From: Pseudomonas putida
Lineage (GTDB): Bacteria > Pseudomonadota > Gammaproteobacteria > Pseudomonadales > Pseudomonadaceae
Direction: 5' to 3'
DNA: 64,000 bases
Assembly (NCBI RefSeq): GCF_026625125.1
Contig: NZ_CP113097.1
Span: 1,116,001 to 1,180,000, forward strand
Position numbers and translations under genes: made by a program. The notes below the pieces were generated by a model. That model did not search any database, was not told the DNA's origin, and was given only the letters and a program-made list of their open reading frames with translations. Below, in pieces: positions 27,017-35,767 of the stretch. Within the stretch, counting starts at the first letter, position 1; every line of letters starts with the position of its first letter.

Positions 27017-27046
27017 TATACTTACATTCATGGTTGTTTGTAAATA
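27017..27046. promoter_or_regulatory. TtgR operator between ttgA and ttgR
   Basis: The segment TTACATTCATGGTTGTTTGT plus flanking TATAC...AAATA matches the roughly 30-bp TtgR operator I remember from P. putida. TetR-type TtgR bound here represses both ttgABC and ttgR, and releases with antibiotics or flavonoids. Confidence 0.85.
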
Positions 27047-27172
27047 CCGTAGGGTGGTACTTGGCTACTATCCGGCCCCTTGATTAGCCCATCCGGAGGC
27101 GCCCTTCAGAGGTGACCCCGGCGGATTCCCCACCGGCAACGTGCCTGTGGGCCCAGATGAGGTTGTACTGCC

Positions 27173-27805
27173 ATGGTCCGTCGAACCAAAGAAGAAGCCC
27201 AGGAAACCCGAACTCAGATCATCGAGGCGGCGGAAAAGGCTTTCTACAAGCGTGGGGTTGCACGAACCACCCTTGCTGACATCGCCGAGCTGGCGGGCGT
27301 GACCCGCGGTGCCATCTACTGGCATTTCAACAACAAGGCGGAGTTGGTCCAGGCGCTGCTCGACAGCCTGCACGAAACCCATGACCACTTGGCGCGCGCC
27401 AGTGAAAGCGAGGACGAGCTGGACCCCCTTGGCTGCATGCGCAAGCTGCTGTTGCAAGTGTTCAACGAGCTGGTGCTCGACGCCCGGACCCGGCGTATCA
27501 ATGAGATCTTGCATCACAAGTGCGAGTTCACCGATGACATGTGTGAAATTCGCCAGCAGCGCCAAGGCGCGGTGCTGGATTGCCACGAAGGCATTACCTT
27601 GGCGTTGGCCAATGCCGTACGCCGTGAACAGTTGCCGGCCGGGCTGGATGTGGAGCGAGCGGCCGTGGCCCTGTTTGCCTATGTCGATGGCCTGATCGGG
27701 CGCTGGTTGCTCCTGCCAGACAGCTTCGATCTGTTGCGCGATGCCGATCAATGGGTGGACACCGGGCTGGATATGCTGCGCTGGAGCCCGGCGTTGCGCA
27801 AATGA
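27173..27805 (+). CDS. ttgR: TetR-family repressor TtgR
   Basis: A 210-residue regulator. The N-terminal helix-turn-helix starts [20 protein letters not shown] with the recognition region [19 protein letters not shown]; an all-helical ligand-binding domain follows. It resembles AcrR/TtgR. It represses the divergent pump operon and itself, and is released by structurally varied drugs and plant phenolics, from established work on P. putida TtgR. The operator is visible about 130-155 bases upstream. Convergent with the DHA2 transporter gene. Confidence 0.95.
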   Translation: MVRRTKEEAQETRTQIIEAAEKAFYKRGVARTTLADIAELAGVTRGAIYWHFNNKAELVQALLDSLHETHDHLARASESEDELDPLGCMRKLLLQVFNELVLDARTRRINEILHHKCEFTDDMCEIRQQRQGAVLDCHEGITLALANAVRREQLPAGLDVERAAVALFAYVDGLIGRWLLLPDSFDLLRDADQWVDTGLDMLRWSPALRK

Positions 27806-27878
27806 CACTTTGTTAAGGAGTGTGAGGGAGTGTTTTCCCTGAGTATTAAGGGATGATTAATACCTTCAAGGTGTGCCC

Positions 27879-29330
27879 CTAGCGTCCACGCAACTGCCGG
27901 TCTGGCAATGCCACCGCCGCGATCAGCCCGAGCATCGCCACTGCGGCGCTGCCCAGCAGCAGGTACCTGAAGGTTTGCAGTAATCGTGCCTGGGTTGCTG
28001 GGTCCGCTTCGCCTGCCTGCAGGCTCCCCAGCAACGGATTACCCAGCAACTCGAACCCACCCTGATGCAGCAGTGCCAGCAATACGCTGGACATGCATGC
28101 CACGCCCATCGCGCCGCCCAGTGAGCGGAACAGGTTGGTCGTGCTGGTGGCCACGCCGATGTCCTTGCTGTCCACGGCGCTCTGTGTGCCTACCAGCGAT
28201 GTCGGGAACTGCAGCCCGCAGGCGATCCCGGTGAACAGCATGAATAGCGCGCTGAGTACCCCCGACTGTGGTGGGGTGATGGCCATGGCGAAGATTGCCA
28301 CCGGCATCAGCAACGCACCGGCGAGGATCTGCGGCTTGTAGCGGCCAGTGAAGCTGGTCATGCGCCCGCCGGTGAATGCACCGATAGGCAAGCCGATGGC
28401 CAAGGGCAGCAGGTGTAGCGCCGCGCTGTCGGCCCCGGCCCCGGTGATGCCCTGGTAACGCAGGGGCATCAGCATGGTCAGAGAGATCGATTGAAAGCTG
28501 GCGAAGAAAATCACCGCCCAGCACAGCACGGCAACCCGGTTGCCGAACAGCCCCAGTGGCAGCAATGGCTCCTGGCAGCGACGTTCATGCCCGATGAACA
28601 AGGCCGCGCCAAGCCCGGCGCAGGCGAACAGGGCCACCACGGCAGGCGCAGTCCAGGCATGGCCCTGGCCGACCAGGGTAATGCCCAGTAGCAGGCTGCC
28701 CAGGCCAAGGATCAACAAAACCGCCCCCACATAGTCCACCTGGGCCCGCCGCCGTTGCACGGGTATGCCCCGTAGGGCGCGGTGGAGGGCCCAGAGGGCG
28801 ACCATGCCCAAGGGCAGGTTGATCCAGAACACCCAGCGCCACGACAGGTATTCGGTCAGCCAGCCACCTAGCACCGGCCCTGCCACACTCGCTGCGGCAT
28901 ACATGCTGCTGAAATAGCCCTGGTAGCGCCCACGCTCGCGCGGCGGCACGAAGTCGCCGATGATCGCCTGGCTCACCGAGACCATTCCGCCCGCACCGAT
29001 GCCTTGCAGTACGCGCGCCAGCACCAGTTGTTGCATGTCTTGGGCCAGGGCGCAGGCGATGGAGGCCAGGGTGAACAGACTGATGCCGGTAAGGATCATG
29101 CGCCGGCGCCCATACAGGTCCCCCAGCTTCCCGTAGATCGGCACCGCCACGGTCATCGCCACCATGTAGCCCGAAATCACCCAGGCCAGCAGCCCGACGT
29201 CATTGAACTGCGCGGAAATGGCGGGCAGTGAGACGGCGACGATGGTCTGGTCCAGGGCGCCAAGGAAAATGGCCAGCATCAACGCGTTGAGCACGTTACG
29301 CAGGCCAGCAGGAGGCAGGGCGGCGGTCAC
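27879..29330 (-). CDS. DHA2-family (EmrB/QacA) drug:proton antiporter
   Basis: A 483-residue MFS protein with about fourteen predicted membrane segments, with the DHA2 helix-1 motif LDQTIVAVSLPAI, loop 2-3 motif GKLGDLYGRRRM and antiporter motif C region GPVLGGWLTEYLSWRW. It probably exports a lipophilic drug or metabolite without an adaptor gene beside it. The start is a GTG at 29330 preceded by AAGG at 8 bases. It stands alone, with no local regulator except nearby ttgR, to which it is convergent. Confidence 0.88.
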   Translation of the reverse strand: MTAALPPAGLRNVLNALMLAIFLGALDQTIVAVSLPAISAQFNDVGLLAWVISGYMVAMTVAVPIYGKLGDLYGRRRMILTGISLFTLASIACALAQDMQQLVLARVLQGIGAGGMVSVSQAIIGDFVPPRERGRYQGYFSSMYAAASVAGPVLGGWLTEYLSWRWVFWINLPLGMVALWALHRALRGIPVQRRRAQVDYVGAVLLILGLGSLLLGITLVGQGHAWTAPAVVALFACAGLGAALFIGHERRCQEPLLPLGLFGNRVAVLCWAVIFFASFQSISLTMLMPLRYQGITGAGADSAALHLLPLAIGLPIGAFTGGRMTSFTGRYKPQILAGALLMPVAIFAMAITPPQSGVLSALFMLFTGIACGLQFPTSLVGTQSAVDSKDIGVATSTTNLFRSLGGAMGVACMSSVLLALLHQGGFELLGNPLLGSLQAGEADPATQARLLQTFRYLLLGSAAVAMLGLIAAVALPDRQLRGR

Positions 29331-29724
29331 GGGGGTACCTTGTTTGAAGGACGGCGGTGGCTTGGGCGGCCCGCGAAACGGGTCGGCATCAAGTGTGCAA
29401 TCAAGTGTGCAATTGTAACCCGACTTAGGTAGCTACCTATCCACTATCTGCATCGCCTATGCAAGATCGGCATTGGCGCATTCATCCAGTGCTGCATGGC
29501 CGCGTGATATCGTGCATAGGCCGCAGAGCCTTGAATCCTGGGGTTGCACCAGCGTGGTGCAACATTATGTCGCAGGTTTCCAGTGCCGCTGTTTCCCACA
29601 CCTTTTATTCCTCTGCCTGCATGTCGAGCATGACCGCCCAGATGGCGACGGTTGGAACAGGTCAGGTAGACCCGATTCAGGGGTCGGTAGCAACCGTTCA
29701 ATTTCACGTATAAGCGGAGTGATC
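29331..29724. other. Intergenic control region upstream of the oxaloacetate decarboxylase gene
   Basis: About 390 bases between divergent genes. The frame of the downstream gene remains open far upstream, but no ribosome-binding site supports an earlier start. The notable element is a perfect dyad at 29543-29563, reported separately. A repeated AATCAAGTGTGCA unit occurs near 29388-29412. Confidence 0.5.
29543..29563. promoter_or_regulatory. 21-bp operator-like dyad
   Basis: GTTGCACCA-GCG-TGGTGCAAC, perfect 9-bp arms, 160 bases before the oxaloacetate decarboxylase start. Such symmetry is typical of binding sites for dimeric repressors. No regulator gene is directly adjacent. Confidence 0.55.
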
Positions 29725-30594
29725 ATGCCCAAGGCTTCCCATCAAGATCTGCGTTTTGCCTTCCGCGAGCTGCTCGCTTCAGGTTCCTGCTATCACACGG
29801 CGTCCGTGTTCGACCCGATGTCGGCGCGTATCGCCGCTGACCTGGGCTTTGAAGTCGGCATTCTCGGCGGCTCGGTCGCCTCGCTGCAGGTGCTGGCCGC
29901 ACCAGACTTCGCCCTTATCACGCTGAGTGAATTCGTCGAGCAGGCTACCCGCATCGGCCGGGTGGCCCAGCTGCCGGTGCTCGCCGATGCCGACCACGGT
30001 TATGGCAATGCGCTGAACGTCATGCGCACCGTCGTCGAACTGGAACGCGCCGGTGTGGCTGCGCTGACGATCGAAGACACGCTGCTGCCGGCCCAGTTCG
30101 GGCGCAAGTCCACCGACCTGATCCCGGTCGAGGAGGGCGTTGGCAAGATCCGTGCGGCGCTGGAGGCACGGGTAGACGCTTCGCTGTCGATCATTGCCCG
30201 GACCAACGCCGGTGTGCTCAGCACCGAAGAAATCATCGTGCGCACGCAGAGCTACCAGAAGGCCGGTGCCGACGCCATCTGCATGGTGGGTGTCAAAGAC
30301 TTCGAGCAACTGGAGCAGATTGCCGAGCACCTGAGCGTGCCGCTGATGCTGGTGACCTATGCCAACCCGAACCTGCACGACGATGAGCGCCTGGCGCGCC
30401 TTGGCGTGCGGATCGTGGTCGATGGCCATGCCGCCTATTTTGCCGCGATCAAGGCCACTTATGACTGCCTGCGCCTGCAGCGCGGTCGGCAGAACAAGTC
30501 GGAAAACCTCACCGCCACCGAGCTGTCGCACACCTACACCCAGCCTGAGGACTACATCCGCTGGGCCAAGGAATACATGAGCGTCGACGAGTGA
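29725..30594 (+). CDS. Oxaloacetate decarboxylase, PEP mutase/isocitrate lyase superfamily
   Basis: A 289-residue TIM-barrel enzyme resembling P. aeruginosa PA4872, shown to be an oxaloacetate decarboxylase. Conserved features are [14 protein letters not shown] (substrate loop), [14 protein letters not shown] (Mg-binding Asp pair) and [14 protein letters not shown]. It converts oxaloacetate to pyruvate and CO2 in the cytosol. GGAG lies 7 bases before the ATG. Other superfamily names (carboxyphosphonoenolpyruvate mutase, methylisocitrate lyase) are less likely because the KKCGH-type lyase loop is absent. Confidence 0.85.
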   Translation: MPKASHQDLRFAFRELLASGSCYHTASVFDPMSARIAADLGFEVGILGGSVASLQVLAAPDFALITLSEFVEQATRIGRVAQLPVLADADHGYGNALNVMRTVVELERAGVAALTIEDTLLPAQFGRKSTDLIPVEEGVGKIRAALEARVDASLSIIARTNAGVLSTEEIIVRTQSYQKAGADAICMVGVKDFEQLEQIAEHLSVPLMLVTYANPNLHDDERLARLGVRIVVDGHAAYFAAIKATYDCLRLQRGRQNKSENLTATELSHTYTQPEDYIRWAKEYMSVDE

Positions 30595-30634
30595 CCGGCA
30601 TGGCGCCGTTCCGCCTGGCGGGCGGCGCTCAACG

Positions 30635-30672
30635 GGCAAGCACCCTAGGGCATTCGTTGGCCGGTGCTTGCC
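30635..30672. terminator. Bidirectional hairpin between converging genes
   Basis: Perfect 10-bp arms GGCAAGCACC / GGTGCTTGCC with an 18-base loop, midway between the oxaloacetate decarboxylase stop and the LysR stop. There are no T-runs, so efficiency is uncertain. Confidence 0.5.
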
Positions 30673-30700
30673 GATACTGCCGCGCTTCGGGCCCAGCCGT

Positions 30701-31576
30701 TCAGCGGTTGGCGCGCGCTTGCAGCCAAGCCATCAACTCGACCAGCCCAGGCGGCACATTCCTGGCCTGACAGGCCAGGTAATAGCCTTTGCCGGTCATC
30801 ACCTTGAGCCCGAACGGCATGCACAGCCTGCCGCTTTTAAGGTCGTCACCTATCAGCGCCCAATCACCTATGGCCACCCCGGTGCCCTGGGAGGCCATTG
30901 CCATGGCCATGTCCAAGGTTTCGAAATGCTGCCTGGGCCCTTGAGTGTCGAAGGCGACCCCAGCGGCTTGTAGCCATAGGCGCCAGTCATGTTCATCCCG
31001 CGAGGGGTGCAGCAGCATGTGGCGCTGAAGGTCCCCAACCTCTTTCAGTGGCACCGGCCCTGCCAGTAACGAGGGGGCGCATACCGGCGTGAGCTGTTCC
31101 TCGAACAGCTTGCACACGTGCAGCCCATGGTTCGGCGCATCGCCGTAGACGACCGCTGCATCGAACCCTTCACGACGAAAATCCACGCCATGCTGCACTG
31201 TGGTGGTCAGCTCCACAGGCACATCCGGGCGCAGCGCCTGCCATTCCATCAGGCGCGGCAGCAACCAGCGCATCACGCAGGTCGGCGCCTTGAGCTGGAG
31301 GGTCGCGCTGCGCCCGCCCACTTCCCGTACGCCCTGATCGATCAAGGCGAATACCTGCTGCACGCGCGGCAGCCAGTCTTGCCCTTCACGGGTCAGGCTC
31401 AGGCCACGGGCCTGGCGCTGGAACAAGGCGTACCCCAGGTGCTCTTCGAGCCCAGCGATCTGCCGGCTGACGGCGCCCTGGGTGATATGCAACTGCTGTG
31501 CGGCACGGGTGAAGTTGCAGTGCTGGGCGGTGATCAGGAAGGTGTGCAGGGAGGAAAGCGGTGGTAGGCGTTTCAT
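30701..31576 (-). CDS. LysR-family transcriptional regulator, GcvA-like
   Basis: A 291-residue LTTR with N-terminal helix-turn-helix (FTRAAQQLHITQGAVSRQIAGLE) and a C-terminal periplasmic-binding-like effector domain (LKAPTCVMRWLLPRL onward) close to the GcvA/AmpR branch. It is divergent from the TPP-enzyme gene across a 110-bp gap that contains a perfect 7-bp-arm dyad, the usual layout for a regulator and its target. The inducer is unknown. Confidence 0.88.
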   Translation of the reverse strand: MKRLPPLSSLHTFLITAQHCNFTRAAQQLHITQGAVSRQIAGLEEHLGYALFQRQARGLSLTREGQDWLPRVQQVFALIDQGVREVGGRSATLQLKAPTCVMRWLLPRLMEWQALRPDVPVELTTTVQHGVDFRREGFDAAVVYGDAPNHGLHVCKLFEEQLTPVCAPSLLAGPVPLKEVGDLQRHMLLHPSRDEHDWRLWLQAAGVAFDTQGPRQHFETLDMAMAMASQGTGVAIGDWALIGDDLKSGRLCMPFGLKVMTGKGYYLACQARNVPPGLVELMAWLQARANR

Positions 31577-31582
31577 CGCTCA

Positions 31583-31605
31583 AGCCATGATTTAAAGACA
31601 TGGCT
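31583..31605. promoter_or_regulatory. Probable LysR-type operator
   Basis: AGCCATG-9 bases-CATGGCT lies 6 bases before the LysR-gene start and about 85 bases before the divergent TPP-enzyme gene. Symmetry, spacing and position suit a LysR recognition site governing both. Confidence 0.55.
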
Positions 31606-31687
31606 AGTATGTTTTTTTTTGCCTTGTCGCGATAGCCCCGGTTGGGTCCAATGAGCGCAGATTTCAACGGATACAAGGTGAAACGTG

Positions 31688-33325
31688 ATGACTACCTGCG
31701 GCGAAGTACTGGTCAAACTCCTCGAAGGCTATGGCGTTGACCATGTTTTCGGCATTCCCGGCGTGCATACCGTGGAACTCTACCGAGGCCTGGCGGGCTC
31801 GTCGATCCGGCATGTCACACCGCGCCACGAGCAAGGCGCGGGCTTCATGGCTGACGGCTATGCGCGTACGCGTGGCACGCCGGGGGTATGTTTCATCATC
31901 ACCGGCCCCGGGATGACCAACATCACCACCGCGATGGGCCAGGCTTACGCTGATTCGATCCCGATGCTGGTGATTTCCAGCGTGCAGTCGCGCAGCCAGC
32001 TGGGCGGGGGGCGTGGCAAGCTGCACGAGCTGCCCAATCAGAGCGCCCTGGTGGCTGGGGTGGCCGCGTTCTCGCACACCTTGATGAGCGCTGATGACTT
32101 GCCGCAGGTACTGGCGCGCGCGTTCGCCGTCTTCGATGGCGCCCGGCCGCGCCCGGTTCATATCGAGATTCCGTTGGATGTGCTGGTCGAGCCTGCCGAC
32201 CACCTGCTACCGGGGCGCCCTGTGCGCAGCAGCCGGGCGGGCGCTGCGCCGCAGGCGGTGGCACGGATGGCCGAACGTCTGGGCAAGGCGCGCAAGCCAT
32301 TGATCCTGGCCGGCGGCGGTGCGTTGGCTGCCGGCCCTGCGTTGGCGCGCATGGCCGAGTATCTGCAGGCACCGGTGGCACTCACCATCAATGCCAAGGG
32401 CCTGCTGCCCTCTGACCATCCGTTGCAGATCGGTTCGACCCAGTCGCTGGTCGCTACCCGTGCGCTGGTGGCAGAGGCAGATGTCGTGCTGGCGATTGGC
32501 ACCGAGCTAGCTGAAACCGACTACGACGTGACATTCAAGGGCGGCTTTGAAATCCCTGGCGCACTGCTGCGCATCGACATCGATCCGGACCAGACCGTAC
32601 GCAACTACTTGCCGGAGCTGGCGCTGGTCGCCGATGCCGAGCTGGCAGCGCAGGCACTGCTCGATGCCCTGCACGACCTGCCACAGCCTGCTCGCGAGGG
32701 CGCGTGGGGGGCGGCACGCGTAGCGCGCCTGCGCGCGTCACTGAGTGCGACATGGGACCCGCCAACCCTGAGCCAGACCCGTTTGCTGACCAGCATTCTG
32801 GAACGTTTGCCCAACGCCATCCTGGTGGGCGATTCGACGCAGCCTGTGTACAGCGGCAACCTGACCCTGGATATGGACCAGCCACGCCGTTGGTTCAATG
32901 CCTCGACCGGCTACGGCACCTTGGGTTATGCGCTGCCAGCGGCGATGGGGGCGTGGCTGGGCAGTGCCGAGCGACCCGCCGCGCGTGCCCCGGCAGTGTG
33001 CCTGATCGGGGACGGTGGGCTGCAGTTCACTTTGCCGGAGCTGGCCAGTGCGGTGGAGGCCCAGGTGCCGCTTATCGTGCTGTTGTGGAACAACCAGGGC
33101 TATGAGGAAATCAAGAAGTACATGGTCAACCGTGCCATCGAGCCGGTCGGGGTGGATATCCATACCCCTGATTTCATCGGCGTGGCACGTGCCTTGGGGG
33201 CTGAAGCGGAACAGGTCGGCGATGTGCAGCAGCTGCAGGCGGCCCTGGGGAGGGCCGTGGAGCGTAATGGGCCGACGTTGATCCAGGTCGATCAGAACCA
33301 GTGGCAGGCAGCGGTCAAAGGCTGA
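31688..33325 (+). CDS. Thiamine-diphosphate enzyme, probable 5-guanidino-2-oxopentanoate decarboxylase (AruI-like)
   Basis: A 545-residue acetolactate synthase-superfamily protein with three domains. The cofactor-activating Glu is in RHEQGAGFMADGYAR; the central domain follows; the C-terminal TPP-Mg motif starts GDGGLQFT and ends LLWNN. Similar Pseudomonas proteins are annotated as acetolactate synthase-like or as the 2-ketoarginine decarboxylase of the arginine transaminase pathway. No ilvN-type regulatory subunit is adjacent, which argues against a biosynthetic acetolactate synthase. I prefer the ATG at 31688 (AAGG at 9 bases) to a GTG one codon earlier. Likely regulated by the divergent LysR. 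Confidence 0.75.
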   Translation: MTTCGEVLVKLLEGYGVDHVFGIPGVHTVELYRGLAGSSIRHVTPRHEQGAGFMADGYARTRGTPGVCFIITGPGMTNITTAMGQAYADSIPMLVISSVQSRSQLGGGRGKLHELPNQSALVAGVAAFSHTLMSADDLPQVLARAFAVFDGARPRPVHIEIPLDVLVEPADHLLPGRPVRSSRAGAAPQAVARMAERLGKARKPLILAGGGALAAGPALARMAEYLQAPVALTINAKGLLPSDHPLQIGSTQSLVATRALVAEADVVLAIGTELAETDYDVTFKGGFEIPGALLRIDIDPDQTVRNYLPELALVADAELAAQALLDALHDLPQPAREGAWGAARVARLRASLSATWDPPTLSQTRLLTSILERLPNAILVGDSTQPVYSGNLTLDMDQPRRWFNASTGYGTLGYALPAAMGAWLGSAERPAARAPAVCLIGDGGLQFTLPELASAVEAQVPLIVLLWNNQGYEEIKKYMVNRAIEPVGVDIHTPDFIGVARALGAEAEQVGDVQQLQAALGRAVERNGPTLIQVDQNQWQAAVKG

Positions 33326-33337
33326 GCCCGTAAACCA

Positions 33338-34258
33338 TCACCCGGCACTGGCCCGCAGCCGTGCCACATCCCGAATCGGCGGGGCGCCATACAGCCGGCT
33401 GTATTCGCGGCTGAACTGCGAGGGGCTTTCATAGCCCACCCGGTAACCTGCCACCGCCGCCTCGAGGCCGTCGTTGAGCATCAGGCGGCGGGCCTCCTGC
33501 AGGCGCAATTGCTTCTGGTATTGCAACGGGCTCATGGAGGTCACGGCCTTGAACCTGTGGTGCAAGGTTGACGTGCTGAGGTTGACCTCACGCGCCAGGT
33601 CCTCGATGCGTAGCGGCTGGTGGAAGTTCTGATTGAGCCAGGTAATGGCTTGGCACACCCGGTGCGTCTGGCTGTTGGCCAGGGCTATTTCATACAGGCG
33701 GTAGCCCTGAGGGCCGCGCAGCAGTCGGTAAAGGATTTCCCGGCGGATCAGCGGCGCGAGCATGGCGATGTCACGCGGCGAGTCCAGCAGGCGAATCAGC
33801 CGCAGCAGCGCGTCGAGCAGTTGCGGATCGGTCCTTTCCACGTACAAACCACGGCCTGAGGGCAGGTTGGGCACCAGCATCGGCCCGCTTTCGGCGATCA
33901 ACTGGCTGATCTCGGCCGGGTCGAGGTCCAGGCGCAGGCCCAGGCTGGGGTTTTCCGGGCTGGCATCGAGCTTCGCGCCGCTGAGCGGCAGGGTCACCGA
34001 TACCACCATGTAATGCAGCGGGTCGTAGGCATACTGCTCGTCGCCCAGAAACAGCGTCTTGCTGCCTTGGGCAAGGACACACAGAGCCGGCTGGGCCAAG
34101 GTCGGCACCGAGCGCACGTTCTCGGTGTAGCGCACCAGGTACAAGTCGTCGATGGCCGACGCGGGGCCGTGGGCCTCGCCGGCATGTCGTCCGATCAGCT
34201 CGGCCAGTTCCTGGCGCTGCACTTCCAGAGTCGGATCAATGGACGGGACGGTGGTCAT
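33338..34258 (-). CDS. AraC-family regulator with N-terminal AraC_N domain
   Basis: A 306-residue regulator with an N-terminal AraC_N-type domain (LPLSGAKLDASPENPSLGLRL) and a C-terminal double helix-turn-helix (RIEDLAREVNLSTSTLHHRF, then ...YRVGYESPSQFSREYSRLYG). Such regulators commonly control a divergent oxidoreductase. Here it is divergent from a small monooxygenase-like gene, with a 56-bp perfect palindrome between them. AGAGGAA precedes the ATG at 34258; the frame upstream of it runs through the palindrome and is not credible. Its 3' end is only 12 bases from the converging TPP-enzyme gene. Confidence 0.87.
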   Translation of the reverse strand: MTTVPSIDPTLEVQRQELAELIGRHAGEAHGPASAIDDLYLVRYTENVRSVPTLAQPALCVLAQGSKTLFLGDEQYAYDPLHYMVVSVTLPLSGAKLDASPENPSLGLRLDLDPAEISQLIAESGPMLVPNLPSGRGLYVERTDPQLLDALLRLIRLLDSPRDIAMLAPLIRREILYRLLRGPQGYRLYEIALANSQTHRVCQAITWLNQNFHQPLRIEDLAREVNLSTSTLHHRFKAVTSMSPLQYQKQLRLQEARRLMLNDGLEAAVAGYRVGYESPSQFSREYSRLYGAPPIRDVARLRASAG

Positions 34259-34321
34259 GATGGCTTTCCTCTGCTGACCGACGCAGCATAGGTTTGGGCA
34301 ATGCTGGGCGCTAGTCCAAAG

Positions 34322-34377
34322 CTGCACGCCGATTGCCTGATCCTGCCGCGCGGCAGGATCAGGCAATCGGCGTGCAG
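34322..34377. repeat. 56-bp perfect palindrome between AraC and ABM genes
   Basis: The left arm starts CTGCACGCCGATTGCCTG and the right arm ends CAGGCAATCGGCGTGCAG. All 28 base pairs match and there is no spacer. In RNA it would fold into a very stable hairpin; in DNA it could extrude or act as an operator. Confidence 0.9.
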
Positions 34378-34460
34378 TAATGGCCTAACGCGCCGCGCGA
34401 GGGCGCCACTAACCTTGGCAGCCTGGTTTTCCCGTCCATCTGCTCCAAGGAGATCGTGCA

Positions 34461-34754
34461 ATGGCCCTTCTACAACCGGTCACCCATTTGGCTTTCATCC
34501 GTGCCAGCAGTGGTCGCTCGGCAGAGCTCGGCGTGCGTTTGCGGGACCTGCTCGAACCCTCGCTGAGCGCGCCTGGCTGCCTGAGCTTTACCGTACAGCG
34601 CTCGCAGGCCGATGCCGATCTGTGGCTGCTCAGCGGGAGCTGGCGTGACCAGCAGGCGATGACAGGTTATTTCGAGTCGCCAGCCCTGCAGGTGTTCGGC
34701 GAGCTGGTGCAAGCCCAGGTGGTCAGCAGCCTGGATCTGCATACCTTTGGTTGA
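34461..34754 (+). CDS. Antibiotic biosynthesis monooxygenase (ABM)-domain protein
   Basis: A 97-residue, one-domain ferredoxin-like protein of the ABM/YgiN type: an N-terminal strand HLAFIRASSGRSAEL, the central PGCLSFTVQRS with SGSWRDQQAM, and a helix ending GELVQAQVVSSL. Relatives act as cofactor-free monooxygenases on quinones or as small detoxification proteins; the substrate is unknown. AAGGAG lies 7 bases before the ATG. Its position opposite the AraC gene suggests control by that regulator. Confidence 0.82.
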   Translation: MALLQPVTHLAFIRASSGRSAELGVRLRDLLEPSLSAPGCLSFTVQRSQADADLWLLSGSWRDQQAMTGYFESPALQVFGELVQAQVVSSLDLHTFG

Positions 34755-34811
34755 ATGCCACGCCGCGCGGGGTAGAATCCCGCCCCTTGATCAACGACGC
34801 GGATTGCAGCA

Positions 34812-35045
34812 ATGGCACGTAGAGAATTCCCGCATTTCGAAGCGGTTTCGGCGATGGTCCCGGTGGAGGGCGGCGGCTACTACGCTGCTATCGCGGTCAA
34901 GGCCTTGGGCATGGGGGGAGCGCCGCGTTTCCACAAGGTGCTCGATGGCCAGGTGTTCAAGAGCGCCATGGCGGCCGACGAGGCCGCCTGCGCTGAGCTT
35001 GATCGCCTCAAGGGCGTGGGTGAAGAGGGCGAATTGCTCTGGTGA
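34812..35045 (+). CDS. Small conserved hypothetical protein
   Basis: A 77-residue acidic protein (MARREFPHFEAVSAMVPVEGGGYYAAIAVKAL...) without membrane segments or cysteines. It has GC-rich third codon positions and a compact alpha/beta look. A TAGAAT -10-like box lies at about 34774, 35 bases upstream. I recall such short proteins in other Pseudomonas genomes but know no function. It converges on the flavin-reductase-like gene, with stops one base apart. Confidence 0.65.
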   Translation: MARREFPHFEAVSAMVPVEGGGYYAAIAVKALGMGGAPRFHKVLDGQVFKSAMAADEAACAELDRLKGVGEEGELLW

Positions 35046-35651
35046 TCACACCTGTGGCCTTCTCATCTTGAACAGGTTGCCCAGTTCGAAGTAGTCCGCC
35101 GGGCCACCGCCTCGCAAGATCGGCTCGGCGGCCGCGGTATCGTAGATACCGTCCTTGAGCAGGTGCTCAGCGATGTGCACCGCCACCACTTCGCCCAGTA
35201 TCAGCCAGCTCGGCACCGGCTCCTGGTCGGCCCGCGTGAGCTGGACGATCTGGCTCACCTTGCATTCGAAGGCCACCGGGGTTTCGCCCACACGGGGCAC
35301 CTTCACCAGGCTCGACGGGGTTGCGCTCAACCCGCTCAAGTCGAATTCGTTGACCTCTGCCGGTACGGCTGCGCAGCTCTGGTTCATGGCTTCGGCCAGC
35401 GGGCGGGTGGCCAGGTTCCAGACGAACTCGCCGGTCTGCTCGATATTGTTCAGGCTGTCTTTGCGCCCGACGCTGCAGAAACCGATGATTGGCGGGATGT
35501 AGTTGAAGGCGTTGAAGAAACTGTAGGGCGCGAGGTTCAAGCGGCCTTCGCGGTCCTGGGAGGAGATCCAGCCGATCGGACGTGGGCCGACGATGGCATT
35601 GAACGGGTCGTGGGGCAGGCTGTGGCCTTTGGCGGGTTCGTAGTAGTACAT
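35046..35651 (-). CDS. Flavin reductase-like domain protein (FMN-binding)
   Basis: A 201-residue split-barrel flavoprotein of the flavin reductase-like (DIM6/NTAB) family. The FMN-binding strands are visible in AIVGPRPIGWISSQDREGRLNLAPYSFF (given as AIVGPRPIGWISS and NLAPYSFFNAF), followed by PIIGFCSVG and DTAAAEPILRGGG. Likely an NAD(P)H:FMN oxidoreductase or partner of an aromatic monooxygenase; no partner gene is adjacent. The ATG at 35651 gives the normal family N-terminus. Confidence 0.85.
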   Translation of the reverse strand: MYYYEPAKGHSLPHDPFNAIVGPRPIGWISSQDREGRLNLAPYSFFNAFNYIPPIIGFCSVGRKDSLNNIEQTGEFVWNLATRPLAEAMNQSCAAVPAEVNEFDLSGLSATPSSLVKVPRVGETPVAFECKVSQIVQLTRADQEPVPSWLILGEVVAVHIAEHLLKDGIYDTAAAEPILRGGGPADYFELGNLFKMRRPQV

Positions 35652-35729
35652 CTGCGGGGCTTGGGGCCCTACCTCCAGAGGGGACGAGGCGCCTAGTGTG
35701 CCAAGCTTGTGCCCGCCTGGAAATGATCA

Positions 35730-35749
35730 AGCCCGACCGAGGCCGGGCT
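35730..35749 (-). terminator. Hairpin downstream of the repeat-protein gene
   Basis: On the minus strand AGCCCG...CGGGCT with an 8-base loop, followed by TTGATCATTT, about 20 bases after the stop codon. A moderately strong terminator candidate. Confidence 0.55.
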
Positions 35750-35767
35750 GGTGGCACGCATCAGGGA

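Noticed and set aside
29460..29724. Sigma-54 promoter before the oxaloacetate decarboxylase gene
   Set aside because: A TTGGCGC sequence near 29468 is followed by GC at the wrong distance (not 10 bases).
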